A stretch of 64,000 nucleotides of DNA from Thalassococcus profundi (GTDB lineage: Bacteria; Pseudomonadota; Alphaproteobacteria; Rhodobacterales; Rhodobacteraceae). Positions 9,038 to 18,024 of the stretch are shown in pieces; within the stretch, counting starts at the first letter, position 1, and each line of letters starts with the position of its first letter. The position numbers and the translations under genes are program-made. The notes below the pieces were generated by a model. It was not told the origin of the DNA, did no database searches, and saw only the letters and a program-made list of their open reading frames with translations. Location of the stretch: NCBI RefSeq assembly GCF_003344785.1, contig NZ_QPMK01000002.1, positions 343,758 through 407,757 on the forward strand, read 5' to 3'.

Positions 9038-12000
9038 TCACTCCGCCGCCCGTGCGGCATCGAAGGACACCACCGTGCCCCGGTGGGTCGCCTCGGCCTC
9101 GGCGCTCGCGATCTCGTCGCGCAGGATGGCGGCGAGAACGCGCACATTGGGCTCCAGCACCATGCTGTCGTGGTCGCCCGGCACCTCGTGCACCGTGATG
9201 CGCGGCGCGTGCTGGGTCCAGTCGTTGTCGGGCAGCACGTAGGCGCGGTCGGCATCGACCAGACGACCCTCGCTCACCGTCCAGTGGCCATGTTGCGGCG
9301 GCCGGAACAGCGCCAGCCGCCCGTCCCAGGGCGCGACCTCGTACTGCGCCACGGCACCGAGGAAGGCCGCCTCGATCTCGGCATTGTGGAAGGCGTGTTC
9401 GGTGGCGGTCTGCTGGTAGCCCTTCTGGCGCTTGCGCATCTCCCACGCCAGCCGGTTGCGCGCCCAGGTCAGCGGATAGAGCGGCCCCTTGCGGCGCAGC
9501 TCCTGAAGCTGGATCAACATCCGGTCGCGGCCCGTCAGCGGCCGGCGCTGCGGCAGCGGCGTGTCGAGCATGACCACCAGCGCCACCTCGTCGCCCATGG
9601 CGCGCAGTTGCTGGGCGATCTCGTAGGCGGTGATGCCGCCGCCGGAAAAGCCGCCGACCATGTAGGGGCCATCGGGCTGCACCTGCTTCATCTCGGCAAT
9701 GTAGTCGCGGGCCGCTTCGGCGATGGTGCGATGCGGCGCCTCGTCGCCGTAAAGCCCGCGCGCCTGCACCCCGTAGAACGGGCGGTCCGCGCCCAGCAGA
9801 TGCGCAAGGTGCCGCAGGTTCAGCACGTTGCCGAACATGCCCGCGACGAGGAAAAACGGCGTCCGCGACCCGCCTTCGCCGTCGTGCATGGCGACCAGGT
9901 GCTTGAACCGGCGTTCCGGTTTCTGGACCACGGGTGCTGCGCCATCCTCGCTGCGCGCACCTGTGCGTTCCGCGATGAGGGCCGCGCATGTGCGGATCGT
10001 CGGCGCCTCGAACAGGATCGAGATCGGGAAATCGACGCGATATGCCTTGCGCACCATGGAGAACAGCCGCACCGCGATCAGGGAATGCCCGCCAAGGTCG
10101 AAGAAACTGTCCTCGACCCCCGGATCGGATACGCCCAGCAGCTCCTGCCAGAACCCGGCCAGCGTGCGTTCGATGTCGTTGGCCGGAGCGACGTAGTCGC
10201 CGTCCAGTTGCGGGCGGTCGAACTTCTGCGCCTCACCCGCCTCTGCGGTACTGGCGGCGGTCTGCCGCGTCAGCGCATCGAGGTCCATGGAACTGACGAC
10301 GACCTGGGTTGCGCCTAAGGCCAGCGCGCGGGCAAAGGCCTCGGCCCCCTCGGCAGGCAGGATGCCTTGCGTGAGGTTGTGATGCAGACGTTCCTCGGCC
10401 GCCGACAACGGCTGCGCAGTCCCGTCTGCGGCATCGTCGAACTCCACCTCGGCAGGCGTCAGGCGCGGTGCGGCGCTGAGCACGGCGATATCCTCGAGCC
10501 GGCGGATGGTGAAGCCGGTGATGTCCACGCAGACGGTGCCATCGGGGGCGGCCAGGGTGATGTCGAAACTCGCGGTCTCATCAGTGGCGGTATTGCCGCC
10601 CGCGTTGCGCACCCAGGACACGATCCGATCGGGCAGCGGATGAAACACCCGCACCCGCGCATAGGACACCGGCACCCAGAGATGCGTCGGACGGTAGCCG
10701 TCGATCAACTCCATCGCCCAGCCGGTGGCGATGTCCAGCAGCGCCGGATGCAGGACGAAGCCTGCGTCGTCGCGCGCCTCTGCGGGCAGCGACAGTTCGG
10801 CGATGCCTTCGCCCTCGCCCAGAGCTCGCGTGTCGAGCACTCGCCAGCGCGGACCGAAATTCAGATGTACCTCTTGGCCGGTGCGCAGCTTGGTGCCGCC
10901 CGCATGGGCCTGTTCCGCCCCGCAGCGGGCACGGATCCCGGCCACATCGAGTACCCGCGGCTGCGCCAGCGGCACCAGCGCCAGGCTGCCCTGCGCGGTC
11001 AGACATCGGCCCTTGCGCCCCTTGAGCATGCAATCGGCCTGCACCTCGAAACCGTAGCCCGCATCGTCGCGCGTCAGCCGCACCTGCACGTCGCGCGCAC
11101 CACCGTCGGGCACATGCAGCGGACGCAGGAAGGTGAGGTCGCGGATCTCGAAGGCGCCGGTTTCACGCTGCGCCTTCAGCGCATGGGCGGCGAGCGTGAG
11201 GTATCCGGTGCCGGGCAACAGCGCGTCGCCCTGCGCGGTCCGGTGTTCGTCGATCACCCAGTCCTCGGACGTCAGGCGAGTGCGGAAGATGCGGTTGCCC
11301 TTGGCGTCGAAACTCGCCTCGTCCAGCAAAGGTACGCCGGGATCGGTGACCGGCGCCGCCGGGGTGTCGCCGCTGCGCGCGGCAACCGCTTCGGCGGCCA
11401 TGCCGACCTCGTTCCAGATGCCCCAGTTGATCGCAACCACCCGGGTCCTGCCGCCTGCGCGCGATGCGGCAAAGGCGTTGAGGTACTCGTTGGCGGCGAC
11501 GTAATCCACCTGCCCCGCCGGAGCCGTGACCGTGGAGGACGAGGAAAAGAGCGCGATCCACGCGACCGATCCGTCCGGGAACACCCGGTCGAGCACCTGC
11601 GTGCCGTGGATCTTGGGCGTGAAGACGTCCTCGATCGACGCCGGCGACTTGGCCAGCAGCGGCGCGTCGGCGATGACGCCCGCGCCGTGGATGACGCCGG
11701 TGATCGGGCCGAATTGGGCCACCGTCTCTTCGGCGATCCGGCGCATCTGGCTTTCGTTGCAGACGTCGGCGGCGGCGATCCGCACCTGCGCCCCCATGGC
11801 TTCGAGCATCTGCACGGCGCGGATACGGCGGGCCGTGGCGTCCTGCGGCGCGTGCCGCGCCAGGTAGTCGGGCCAATCCTTGCGCGGCGGCAGGTCTCCG
11901 CGCGTCACCAGCACTAGGTTGGCCCCCGTTCGGGCGAACTCCTGCGCCAGCGTCAGGCCGATACCGCCGAACCCGCCGGTGATGAGGTAGGTGCCGGGAG

Positions 12001-15000
12001 CGTAGACGGGTGCCTCGGCCGTAGCCAGCCGCACCGGCTTCATCGCGCATTCGAACCGGCGCGCACCGCGCAGGGCGGCGATGCTGTCCGCGGGCTCCGC
12101 CATCAGGTCTTCGAGGACGCGCAGGGCAAGCGCGTCCATCGCGGCCTCCTGCGCGGCGCGGGCCTTTGCACCGCCGAAGAGTCCGGCATCGTCCGCCGTG
12201 GGCAAGAACACGTCCAGCGTCGCCACCGACACGCCGGGCAGTTCGCGCGGGATCACCCGAGCCGGCCCCGCGATCGTGGCCTTGGCGGGATCGGTCAGCG
12301 CTTCGTCCCGCACCTGCGCGGCGCCGTTGGTCACCACCGTCATGTGCAGCGGACGCGGCAGGTTTTCGTCCGCCATGGCCTGCGCCAGGAACAGCAGCGC
12401 GTAGAAGCCCTGCTCCTGCATCCGGTGAAAGAAGCTCGATCCGGGGCGGTGACCGCGATCCGCCGTCAGCAACCAGAAATGCGACACGCGGTTGGGCACA
12501 TGGCCATGCTGCATCAGGTCCTGGATCAGCAGGTCATAGCCTTCGCGCCCGCGCTCGGGCGCGATGACGTACGACGTCTCGGACAGGCGGGCAAAGCTGT
12601 CGCCGGCGCGCAGCTCGATCACCGTGTGGCCAGCAGCGGTCAGGCGCGCGGCGCATCGCGCCGCGATGCCCGCGTCGTCCATGAACATCAGCCAGGTCTG
12701 CGGATCGGATTCGTGCAGCCCCTCGGCCACGTCGACCTCGGCCAGAGCGGCGCGCGGGCGCCAGACCGGTTTCCAGCCCCAGCCGGCGATGTCGTCGCTG
12801 CGCATCAGGTATTGCGGCGCGGTGTCCGCCTGCGCCTTGCCCGGCGCGATGAAATAAGGCGCGCGCTGGAAGGCGTAAGTCGGCAGCGGCACGCGGTTGC
12901 GGCGCGCCTCGCCCCAGACCTGGCCCCAGTCGAAATCGGCGCCCAGCGCCCAGAGCCGCCCCAGAACCTCGAACATGTGCATGTCGTCGGGGATCGCGTC
13001 GTCGGGATGGCGCAGTGACGACAGCACCTGCTGGCCCGGCACGGACCCGTGTTGGCGGGTCAGCGCCGAGAGCGCCTTGCCCGGCCCGACCTCGAGGAAG
13101 ATGCGGTTGTCGGCGGCCAGCGTGCCGATGCAGTCGGCGAAATGCACGGTGTGGCGCAGATGCTCGACCCAGTAATCGGGATCTGTGGCCTGCGCATCGG
13201 TCATCATCTGCCCGGTGCGGTTCGACGTCAGCGGAATCTGCGGCGGCATCAGGTCGATGCTGCGCAGGTAGGCGCGGAAATCCGCCAGGATCGGGTCGAG
13301 CATCCGGCCATGGGCGGCAATGTCGATGGGGATGCGCTGGCAGTCGATATCCGCGGTGCGCAGCCGCGCCTCGAGCGCGTCGAGCGCCGCCTGCGGGCCT
13401 GACGCCACGGACAGCTCGGGTGCATTGACCGCACCGAGGTCGAGGTCGTCGCCCAGCATCGGGCGCAGCTTGTCGGCCGGCAGGCCCACCGAGAGCAACC
13501 CGCCTGCGGGCACGGAATCGAACAGACGCCCGCGCAGGTGCACGAGGCCGATGCAATCCTCGAAGCTCATCACGCCGGCGACGCAGGCGGCGGTATTCTC
13601 GCCCATGCTGTGCCCGGCAAGGACGGCGGGCTGCACCCCCCAGCTCATCCAGAGCTGGGCCAGCGCGTATTCTACGATCATGATCAGCGGAAGTTGCAGC
13701 GACGGGCGGGTGAGCACCTCATCGGCCCGTTTCCGGTCCTCTTCGGCAGGAAGCCACAGCGCCTTGATGTCGGTGTCGTCGATCTCGGACAGAACGGACA
13801 GGCCGCGGTCCATCCAGTCTGCAAAGACCGGTTCGGTCTCGTAAAGGTCGCGCGCCATGCCTGCATATTGCGCGCCGCCGCCGGGGAAGAGAAAGGCGAC
13901 ATCCGGCGCGTTCAGAGCGGTGTGGCTGTGCACACGGCGCGGTGTGTCGTCTTCGAGCAGGCGGGCGGCGTCGGCATGGCTCTGCGCCACGACGATGCGG
14001 CGCTTTTCAAAGGCGCGGCGGCCTTCCTTCAGCGTATAGGCCACATCCGCCAGCGCCTGATCGGGATGCGCGCGCAGATGCGCCGCCAACCGCTTTGCGT
14101 TCGCATCGAGCGCCGCCTTGCTGCGGCCCGACACGGTGAGGATCTGGAAGGGCCAGTCGCTGGCCTGCGACGGCGCGCGGTCGGGCGCCTCCTCGATCAC
14201 CGCATGGGCGTTGGTGCCGCCGACGCCCAGCGAATTGACTCCGGCCCGGCGCGGCTGCGCGCCGCGCGGCCAGTCGGTCAGCCGGTCGTTCACGCGAAAG
14301 GGCGAGCCTGCGAAGTCGATGGCGGGGTTCGGCGCCTCAAAGCCGAGGCTGGGCGGCATCTGCCGGTTGTAGAGCGCCAGCGAAGTCTTGATCAGCGACG
14401 CGACGCCGGCGGCGGTATCCAGATGGCCGATGTTGGTCTTGACCGATCCGATGCGGCAAAAGCCGGTCTTGTCGGTGGTCTGCGAAAACGCCTGGCTCAG
14501 GGCGGCGACCTCGATGGGATCGCCAAGGTATGTGCCGGTTCCGTGGCATTCGACGTAGTCGACGGTGTCGGCGCTGACGCCCGCCACCGCCTGCGCCTCT
14601 GCCACCGCCTTGGCCTGGCCGTCGACCGACGGGGCGAGGTAGCCGGCCTTGGCGGCACCGTCGTTGTTGACCGCCGTGCCCTTGATGACCGACCAGATAT
14701 GGTCTCCATCGGCGATCGCATCCGCCAGCCGCCGCAGCACCACGACACCGGCACCCGAGCCAAAGACAGTGCCCTGCGCGCGATGGTCGAAGGCGTGGCA
14801 TTCCCCGTCCGGCGACAGGATCTCGTTTTCCTTGTAGAGATAGCCGCGGTTCTGCGGCAGCTCGACCGTGACACCGCCCGCGATGGCAAGGTCGCATTCG
14901 CCGTTGAGCAGCGCCTGCACCGCGTAATGGCTGGCCACCAGCGATGTCGAACACGCGGTCTGCAGGTTCACCGACGGGCCGGTCAGGTCGAACACGTGAC

Positions 15001-15511
15001 TCGCGCGGGTGGTCATGAAATCCTTGTCGTTGCCGGTATGGCGCAACAGGAACATGCCGGTGCCGTCCACAAGATCCGGGTTCGAACACAGATTGAAATA
15101 GAAGTAGCTGCCCATGCCGCAGCCCGCGAAGACACCGACCTGACCGGGGAAGTTCTCGGGGACGTGCCCGGCGTTCTCCAGCGCCTCCCACGTCACTTCA
15201 AGGAATTGCCGGTGCTGCGGGTCCATGATCGCGGCCTCTTTCGGCGAGAAGCCGAAGAACTCCGCATCGAACATCTCGAACCCGTCGAGCGGCGCGGCGA
15301 AGGGCACGTAGTTCTTGTGCCGCATCAGGCCCGGATCTTCGCCCGCCTCGCGCAGCTCGTCTTCGGTCAGGCGGCGGATCGACGAAACGCCGTCGCGCAG
15401 GTTGCGCCAGTAGGCGGCAATGTTCGCGGCACCGGGCAGATGCGCGGCCATGCCGACGATGGCGATATCGGTCTCGCCGACGCCCGTCTGATGCCTCTCT
15501 TCCGCCGTCAT
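9038..15511 (-). CDS. Type I polyketide synthase KS-AT-(psi)KR-DH-ACP-TE
   Basis: 2,157 residues. KS (~15-440): TACSTSL near 187, VECHGTGT near 322, NIGHLD near 360. AT (~540-840): GHSMGE near 633; the specificity position reads IAAH rather than HAFH or YASH, so the extender is unclear, malonyl being most likely. A structural KR-like region (~880-1150) precedes a catalytic KR: TGGFGGIG near 1175 and the Ser...Tyr...Asn triad in SSSSTVT / VDYVAANEY. DH: DEHRTAQGDALLPG near 1425 and HPALLDIATG near 1590. ACP serine in DLGGHSLIAV near 1809. C-terminal thioesterase: GGFSGGG near 1955 and GDHDSM near 2112. Placing DH after KR departs from the common DH-KR order. The TE implies that this protein releases the product. 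It is first in the operon and has its own upstream region. Confidence 0.93.
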   Translation of the reverse strand: MTAEERHQTGVGETDIAIVGMAAHLPGAANIAAYWRNLRDGVSSIRRLTEDELREAGEDPGLMRHKNYVPFAAPLDGFEMFDAEFFGFSPKEAAIMDPQHRQFLEVTWEALENAGHVPENFPGQVGVFAGCGMGSYFYFNLCSNPDLVDGTGMFLLRHTGNDKDFMTTRASHVFDLTGPSVNLQTACSTSLVASHYAVQALLNGECDLAIAGGVTVELPQNRGYLYKENEILSPDGECHAFDHRAQGTVFGSGAGVVVLRRLADAIADGDHIWSVIKGTAVNNDGAAKAGYLAPSVDGQAKAVAEAQAVAGVSADTVDYVECHGTGTYLGDPIEVAALSQAFSQTTDKTGFCRIGSVKTNIGHLDTAAGVASLIKTSLALYNRQMPPSLGFEAPNPAIDFAGSPFRVNDRLTDWPRGAQPRRAGVNSLGVGGTNAHAVIEEAPDRAPSQASDWPFQILTVSGRSKAALDANAKRLAAHLRAHPDQALADVAYTLKEGRRAFEKRRIVVAQSHADAARLLEDDTPRRVHSHTALNAPDVAFLFPGGGAQYAGMARDLYETEPVFADWMDRGLSVLSEIDDTDIKALWLPAEEDRKRADEVLTRPSLQLPLIMIVEYALAQLWMSWGVQPAVLAGHSMGENTAACVAGVMSFEDCIGLVHLRGRLFDSVPAGGLLSVGLPADKLRPMLGDDLDLGAVNAPELSVASGPQAALDALEARLRTADIDCQRIPIDIAAHGRMLDPILADFRAYLRSIDLMPPQIPLTSNRTGQMMTDAQATDPDYWVEHLRHTVHFADCIGTLAADNRIFLEVGPGKALSALTRQHGSVPGQQVLSSLRHPDDAIPDDMHMFEVLGRLWALGADFDWGQVWGEARRNRVPLPTYAFQRAPYFIAPGKAQADTAPQYLMRSDDIAGWGWKPVWRPRAALAEVDVAEGLHESDPQTWLMFMDDAGIAARCAARLTAAGHTVIELRAGDSFARLSETSYVIAPERGREGYDLLIQDLMQHGHVPNRVSHFWLLTADRGHRPGSSFFHRMQEQGFYALLFLAQAMADENLPRPLHMTVVTNGAAQVRDEALTDPAKATIAGPARVIPRELPGVSVATLDVFLPTADDAGLFGGAKARAAQEAAMDALALRVLEDLMAEPADSIAALRGARRFECAMKPVRLATAEAPVYAPGTYLITGGFGGIGLTLAQEFARTGANLVLVTRGDLPPRKDWPDYLARHAPQDATARRIRAVQMLEAMGAQVRIAAADVCNESQMRRIAEETVAQFGPITGVIHGAGVIADAPLLAKSPASIEDVFTPKIHGTQVLDRVFPDGSVAWIALFSSSSTVTAPAGQVDYVAANEYLNAFAASRAGGRTRVVAINWGIWNEVGMAAEAVAARSGDTPAAPVTDPGVPLLDEASFDAKGNRIFRTRLTSEDWVIDEHRTAQGDALLPGTGYLTLAAHALKAQRETGAFEIRDLTFLRPLHVPDGGARDVQVRLTRDDAGYGFEVQADCMLKGRKGRCLTAQGSLALVPLAQPRVLDVAGIRARCGAEQAHAGGTKLRTGQEVHLNFGPRWRVLDTRALGEGEGIAELSLPAEARDDAGFVLHPALLDIATGWAMELIDGYRPTHLWVPVSYARVRVFHPLPDRIVSWVRNAGGNTATDETASFDITLAAPDGTVCVDITGFTIRRLEDIAVLSAAPRLTPAEVEFDDAADGTAQPLSAAEERLHHNLTQGILPAEGAEAFARALALGATQVVVSSMDLDALTRQTAASTAEAGEAQKFDRPQLDGDYVAPANDIERTLAGFWQELLGVSDPGVEDSFFDLGGHSLIAVRLFSMVRKAYRVDFPISILFEAPTIRTCAALIAERTGARSEDGAAPVVQKPERRFKHLVAMHDGEGGSRTPFFLVAGMFGNVLNLRHLAHLLGADRPFYGVQARGLYGDEAPHRTIAEAARDYIAEMKQVQPDGPYMVGGFSGGGITAYEIAQQLRAMGDEVALVVMLDTPLPQRRPLTGRDRMLIQLQELRRKGPLYPLTWARNRLAWEMRKRQKGYQQTATEHAFHNAEIEAAFLGAVAQYEVAPWDGRLALFRPPQHGHWTVSEGRLVDADRAYVLPDNDWTQHAPRITVHEVPGDHDSMVLEPNVRVLAAILRDEIASAEAEATHRGTVVSFDAARAAE

Positions 15512-15560
15512 CCACTGATCCCCACGAACACTCTCATCCGCCTTCGGGCTAGCGGGAAAC

Positions 15561-15594
15561 TATGGAAAAATTGCGGCAATTTTGGGGTTTCCAT
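15561..15594 (-). promoter_or_regulatory. Nested inverted repeat upstream of the PKS operon (candidate operator)
   Basis: In the 184-base gap before the PKS start there is a perfect odd palindrome AAAATTGC-G-GCAATTTT (15567-15583). It sits inside a wider pair of arms, ATGGAAA (15562-15568) and TTTCCAT (15588-15594). The site is 50-80 bases upstream of the PKS ATG and is AT-rich against a GC-rich background, which is what a repressor or activator site would look like. No regulator gene is adjacent. The rest of the gap shows no gene. Confidence 0.4.
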
Positions 15595-15695
15595 CTCGCA
15601 ATCGCCTTATTTCCCGGAGTTTTCGCCCGCAGTGTATATGGGTGCGACACGGTTCTTTCGCTACGGGGAATTATGCCGCATCCGGAAACACCGGC

Positions 15696-17060
15696 CTACC
15701 CCGATTGCGCCGCCAAGGTGGCGATGGCGCCCCAATTCAGCCACAGCGCAACGGCGCCGAGGGCGACGCCAAGCACCGACATCGCAAGGTCATGCGCCGG
15801 GTCCCAGGCGCCCAGACGCCGTGCCAGCCAGACCACCACCGGATAGACCGCCAGAACAGCGACGCCCTGCCCCGCCAGTGCCCCGATCAGGCCGCCGGTT
15901 TCGAACCCGATCAGCAGCCCGGCGATCATCAGCGCCGCACGCGCCGCCGACAGCACGAAGAACCGTCGCGAATCCCCCGCAGCCAAGGCCGCCTGATCAT
16001 AGGTCAGAACGATGATCTGCGGGATCTGGATGCAGCCGATCAGCACCACGATGGCCCCGGCCATGGCATACCGCGGGTCGTACATGATGGCGACCAACCA
16101 GTCGCCCAGCGCCGCAAATCCCCCCACCAGCGCCAGCAGCGCCATGCTGAGGGCAAAGCGCATCTTGCGCAGTTTCAGGAAATTGGCGCGGCTCTCGCCC
16201 GGCGGGCGTTCGCGGTAGATCGGGATCAGCACTTTGCGCGTCACCATGCCGCCCAGAAGCAGCGGGAAGGACGCGAGGAAGAAGCCGATGTTGTAGACCC
16301 CGAACATGTCGAGCGTCAGGTACTTGCCGATGATGAGCTTGTCGCTTTGCAGGAACAGAAAGCCGCAGACCGTCGAGAGGAAGATCCACTTGCCGAAATG
16401 CACCAGCTCCTGCACCGCCGCGCGTTCCCAGCGGAAGCGGTTCGCCTCTCCGGGCAGGTAGAGATTGTAAAGCACCAGGACCGTCACCGCGCTCACCAGC
16501 CCGCTGATGACCAGCGACCAGACCGACCCGGTGAGCCACGAGAGCACCACCGCCACGACGATCCCCAGGACCTGCGCACCGAGGTCGAGCGCGGTCAGGC
16601 GCCCCAGCACCAGGTGCCGGTTCGCCGTATCCATCCGCGTCGGGTTGAAGCCCTGGATCACCAGCGTCAGGCTCGCCACCGGCAAGAGCTGCATGAGCTG
16701 CGGTTCGCCGTAGAAACTGGCCACCGGCCAGGCCAGCGCGCAGGCCGCGAGCCAGAGGCAGACACCGCGAATCGCCTGGATCGTCCAGGCGGTGTTGAGG
16801 AAATCCCGATCGTCGCCGCGCTTGCTTTGCAGGATCGCGGGCGTCACGCCGACGTCCGAGAACATCGCGAGCCCCTGCATGAAGACCGCGATCAGCGCCA
16901 TCATCCCGAAGGCTTCGGGGAACAGCAGCCGCGTCAGGATCAGGTTCGACGCCAGCCGGATCACCTGGCTACCGCCGAATCCGCCCACCGTCACCAGCGA
17001 TCCGCGCAGGGCGCGCGCGCTCAGGCTGCCGCCGCGCATCCGGGTCAGCACGCCGATCAT
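15696..17060 (-). CDS. Wzx-type oligosaccharide flippase (MATE/MOP superfamily)
   Basis: 454 residues, strongly hydrophobic throughout, consistent with 12-14 membrane helices. The N-terminus carries the family pattern RGSLVTVGGFGGSQVIRLAS followed by NLILTRLLFPEAFG, typical of PST/Wzx exporters, which move undecaprenyl-linked repeat units across the inner membrane. The ATG overlaps the stop of the upstream glycosyltransferase (ATGA), so the two are coupled. The same reading frame stays open upstream, but that part is an alternative frame of the glycosyltransferase. The PKS operon begins 184 bases downstream on the same strand. Confidence 0.9.
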   Translation of the reverse strand: MIGVLTRMRGGSLSARALRGSLVTVGGFGGSQVIRLASNLILTRLLFPEAFGMMALIAVFMQGLAMFSDVGVTPAILQSKRGDDRDFLNTAWTIQAIRGVCLWLAACALAWPVASFYGEPQLMQLLPVASLTLVIQGFNPTRMDTANRHLVLGRLTALDLGAQVLGIVVAVVLSWLTGSVWSLVISGLVSAVTVLVLYNLYLPGEANRFRWERAAVQELVHFGKWIFLSTVCGFLFLQSDKLIIGKYLTLDMFGVYNIGFFLASFPLLLGGMVTRKVLIPIYRERPPGESRANFLKLRKMRFALSMALLALVGGFAALGDWLVAIMYDPRYAMAGAIVVLIGCIQIPQIIVLTYDQAALAAGDSRRFFVLSAARAALMIAGLLIGFETGGLIGALAGQGVAVLAVYPVVVWLARRLGAWDPAHDLAMSVLGVALGAVALWLNWGAIATLAAQSG

Positions 17061-17902
17061 CGGCCCCGGCTCCAGCCGCTTGCGCGGTGGCGGGTCAGGC
17101 GGCTGGCCAGCGCCACGCCGGAATAGACCGCGAACCCCAGCGGCGCGCGCAACGCGAGCGCCAGCTTGTCGCCCGCCGGAAAGGCCGGCTTGTCGTCGTT
17201 GCGCATCAGCTCCGGGAACCGCGCCGCGATTTCGGCCACTCCGGCATCCTGCCGCCGCCGCACCCTGGCCAGCGCGGGCAGCCCTTCGACCAGCGGCCAG
17301 TCGTAGGAGGCGGGCACGGCGATCCGTTCCGAGGGGGCGAATTGCAACCGGACAAAGGTGTCGTCCGAGATGATCTGCGGAAACGCGCCCCAGTGCGCAC
17401 GACCCGCCGCGTTGACGGCAAAGACCCCGCAACCCGGCACGCCCTGCGCCATGAACGGCACCTGACGGTAGATCCGCGCATAGGCTCGCGCGGCCCAGCC
17501 CTGCGCGGTGATCCGCAGCGTACCGCTGGCATAGCGCGGCCCATCGGTGTCCAATGCATCGTGCAATTGCGCCACGAGATCGGGCGATATGGTGACGTCG
17601 GCATCGAGGTAGACGCGGATGCCCGCCCGCGCCTGCGCCTCTCCGGCGTCGAGCGCCGCGAGCTTGCCTCCCTCGGCACGCTCGATCACCGTCAGCGTCC
17701 AGCCCTTCGCGGCAAAGCTGTCGGCCTGCGCCCGCGCGGCATCCGCGGTGGCGTCCTGGCATCCGTTGGCGATGACGATGACCTCGGCCCACCCGTCCAA
17801 TCCGCGCGACCGCGCCAGCGCGCCGAGGCAGGCACCGATCAGTGCCTCCTCGTTGCTGGCCGGGATCAGGACGCAAAGCGCCGGGTCAGAGTTCATCGCC
17901 AT
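17057..17902 (-). CDS. Family 2 glycosyltransferase
   Basis: 281 residues. GT-A features: CVLIPASNEEALIGACLGAL, VIVIANGCQDATADAA, EGGKLAALDAGE, and the DxD motif VYLDADVTISPDL near residue 97; an acidic acceptor-site stretch (IISDDTFV) follows. A late hydrophobic segment (LGFAVYSGVALA) may touch the membrane. I used the ATG at 17902 because AGGAAA lies 7 bases upstream; an internal ATG two codons later is the alternative. It overlaps the flippase gene by four bases and belongs with polysaccharide repeat-unit assembly. Confidence 0.85.
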   Translation of the reverse strand: MAMNSDPALCVLIPASNEEALIGACLGALARSRGLDGWAEVIVIANGCQDATADAARAQADSFAAKGWTLTVIERAEGGKLAALDAGEAQARAGIRVYLDADVTISPDLVAQLHDALDTDGPRYASGTLRITAQGWAARAYARIYRQVPFMAQGVPGCGVFAVNAAGRAHWGAFPQIISDDTFVRLQFAPSERIAVPASYDWPLVEGLPALARVRRRQDAGVAEIAARFPELMRNDDKPAFPAGDKLALALRAPLGFAVYSGVALASRLTRHRASGWSRGR

Positions 17903-18024
17903 CCGTGTTTCCTGCCGCCGGTCTCTGGCGGTGTTCCATATGCCTGGCAGTGTCATGCGCAGCACAAAATGGCCAAAGCATGGAGCGACTCGGGTTTTCC
18001 CGTGCGCGCCGCCCCTGTCCGCGG

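Noticed and set aside
15050-15110. tRNA-like GGTTCGAAC string
   Set aside because: It lies inside the KS domain coding sequence and has no cloverleaf around it.
17061-17876. N-terminal extension of the flippase frame
   Set aside because: This part is an alternative frame of the upstream glycosyltransferase; the ATGA overlap at 17057-17060 gives the natural start.
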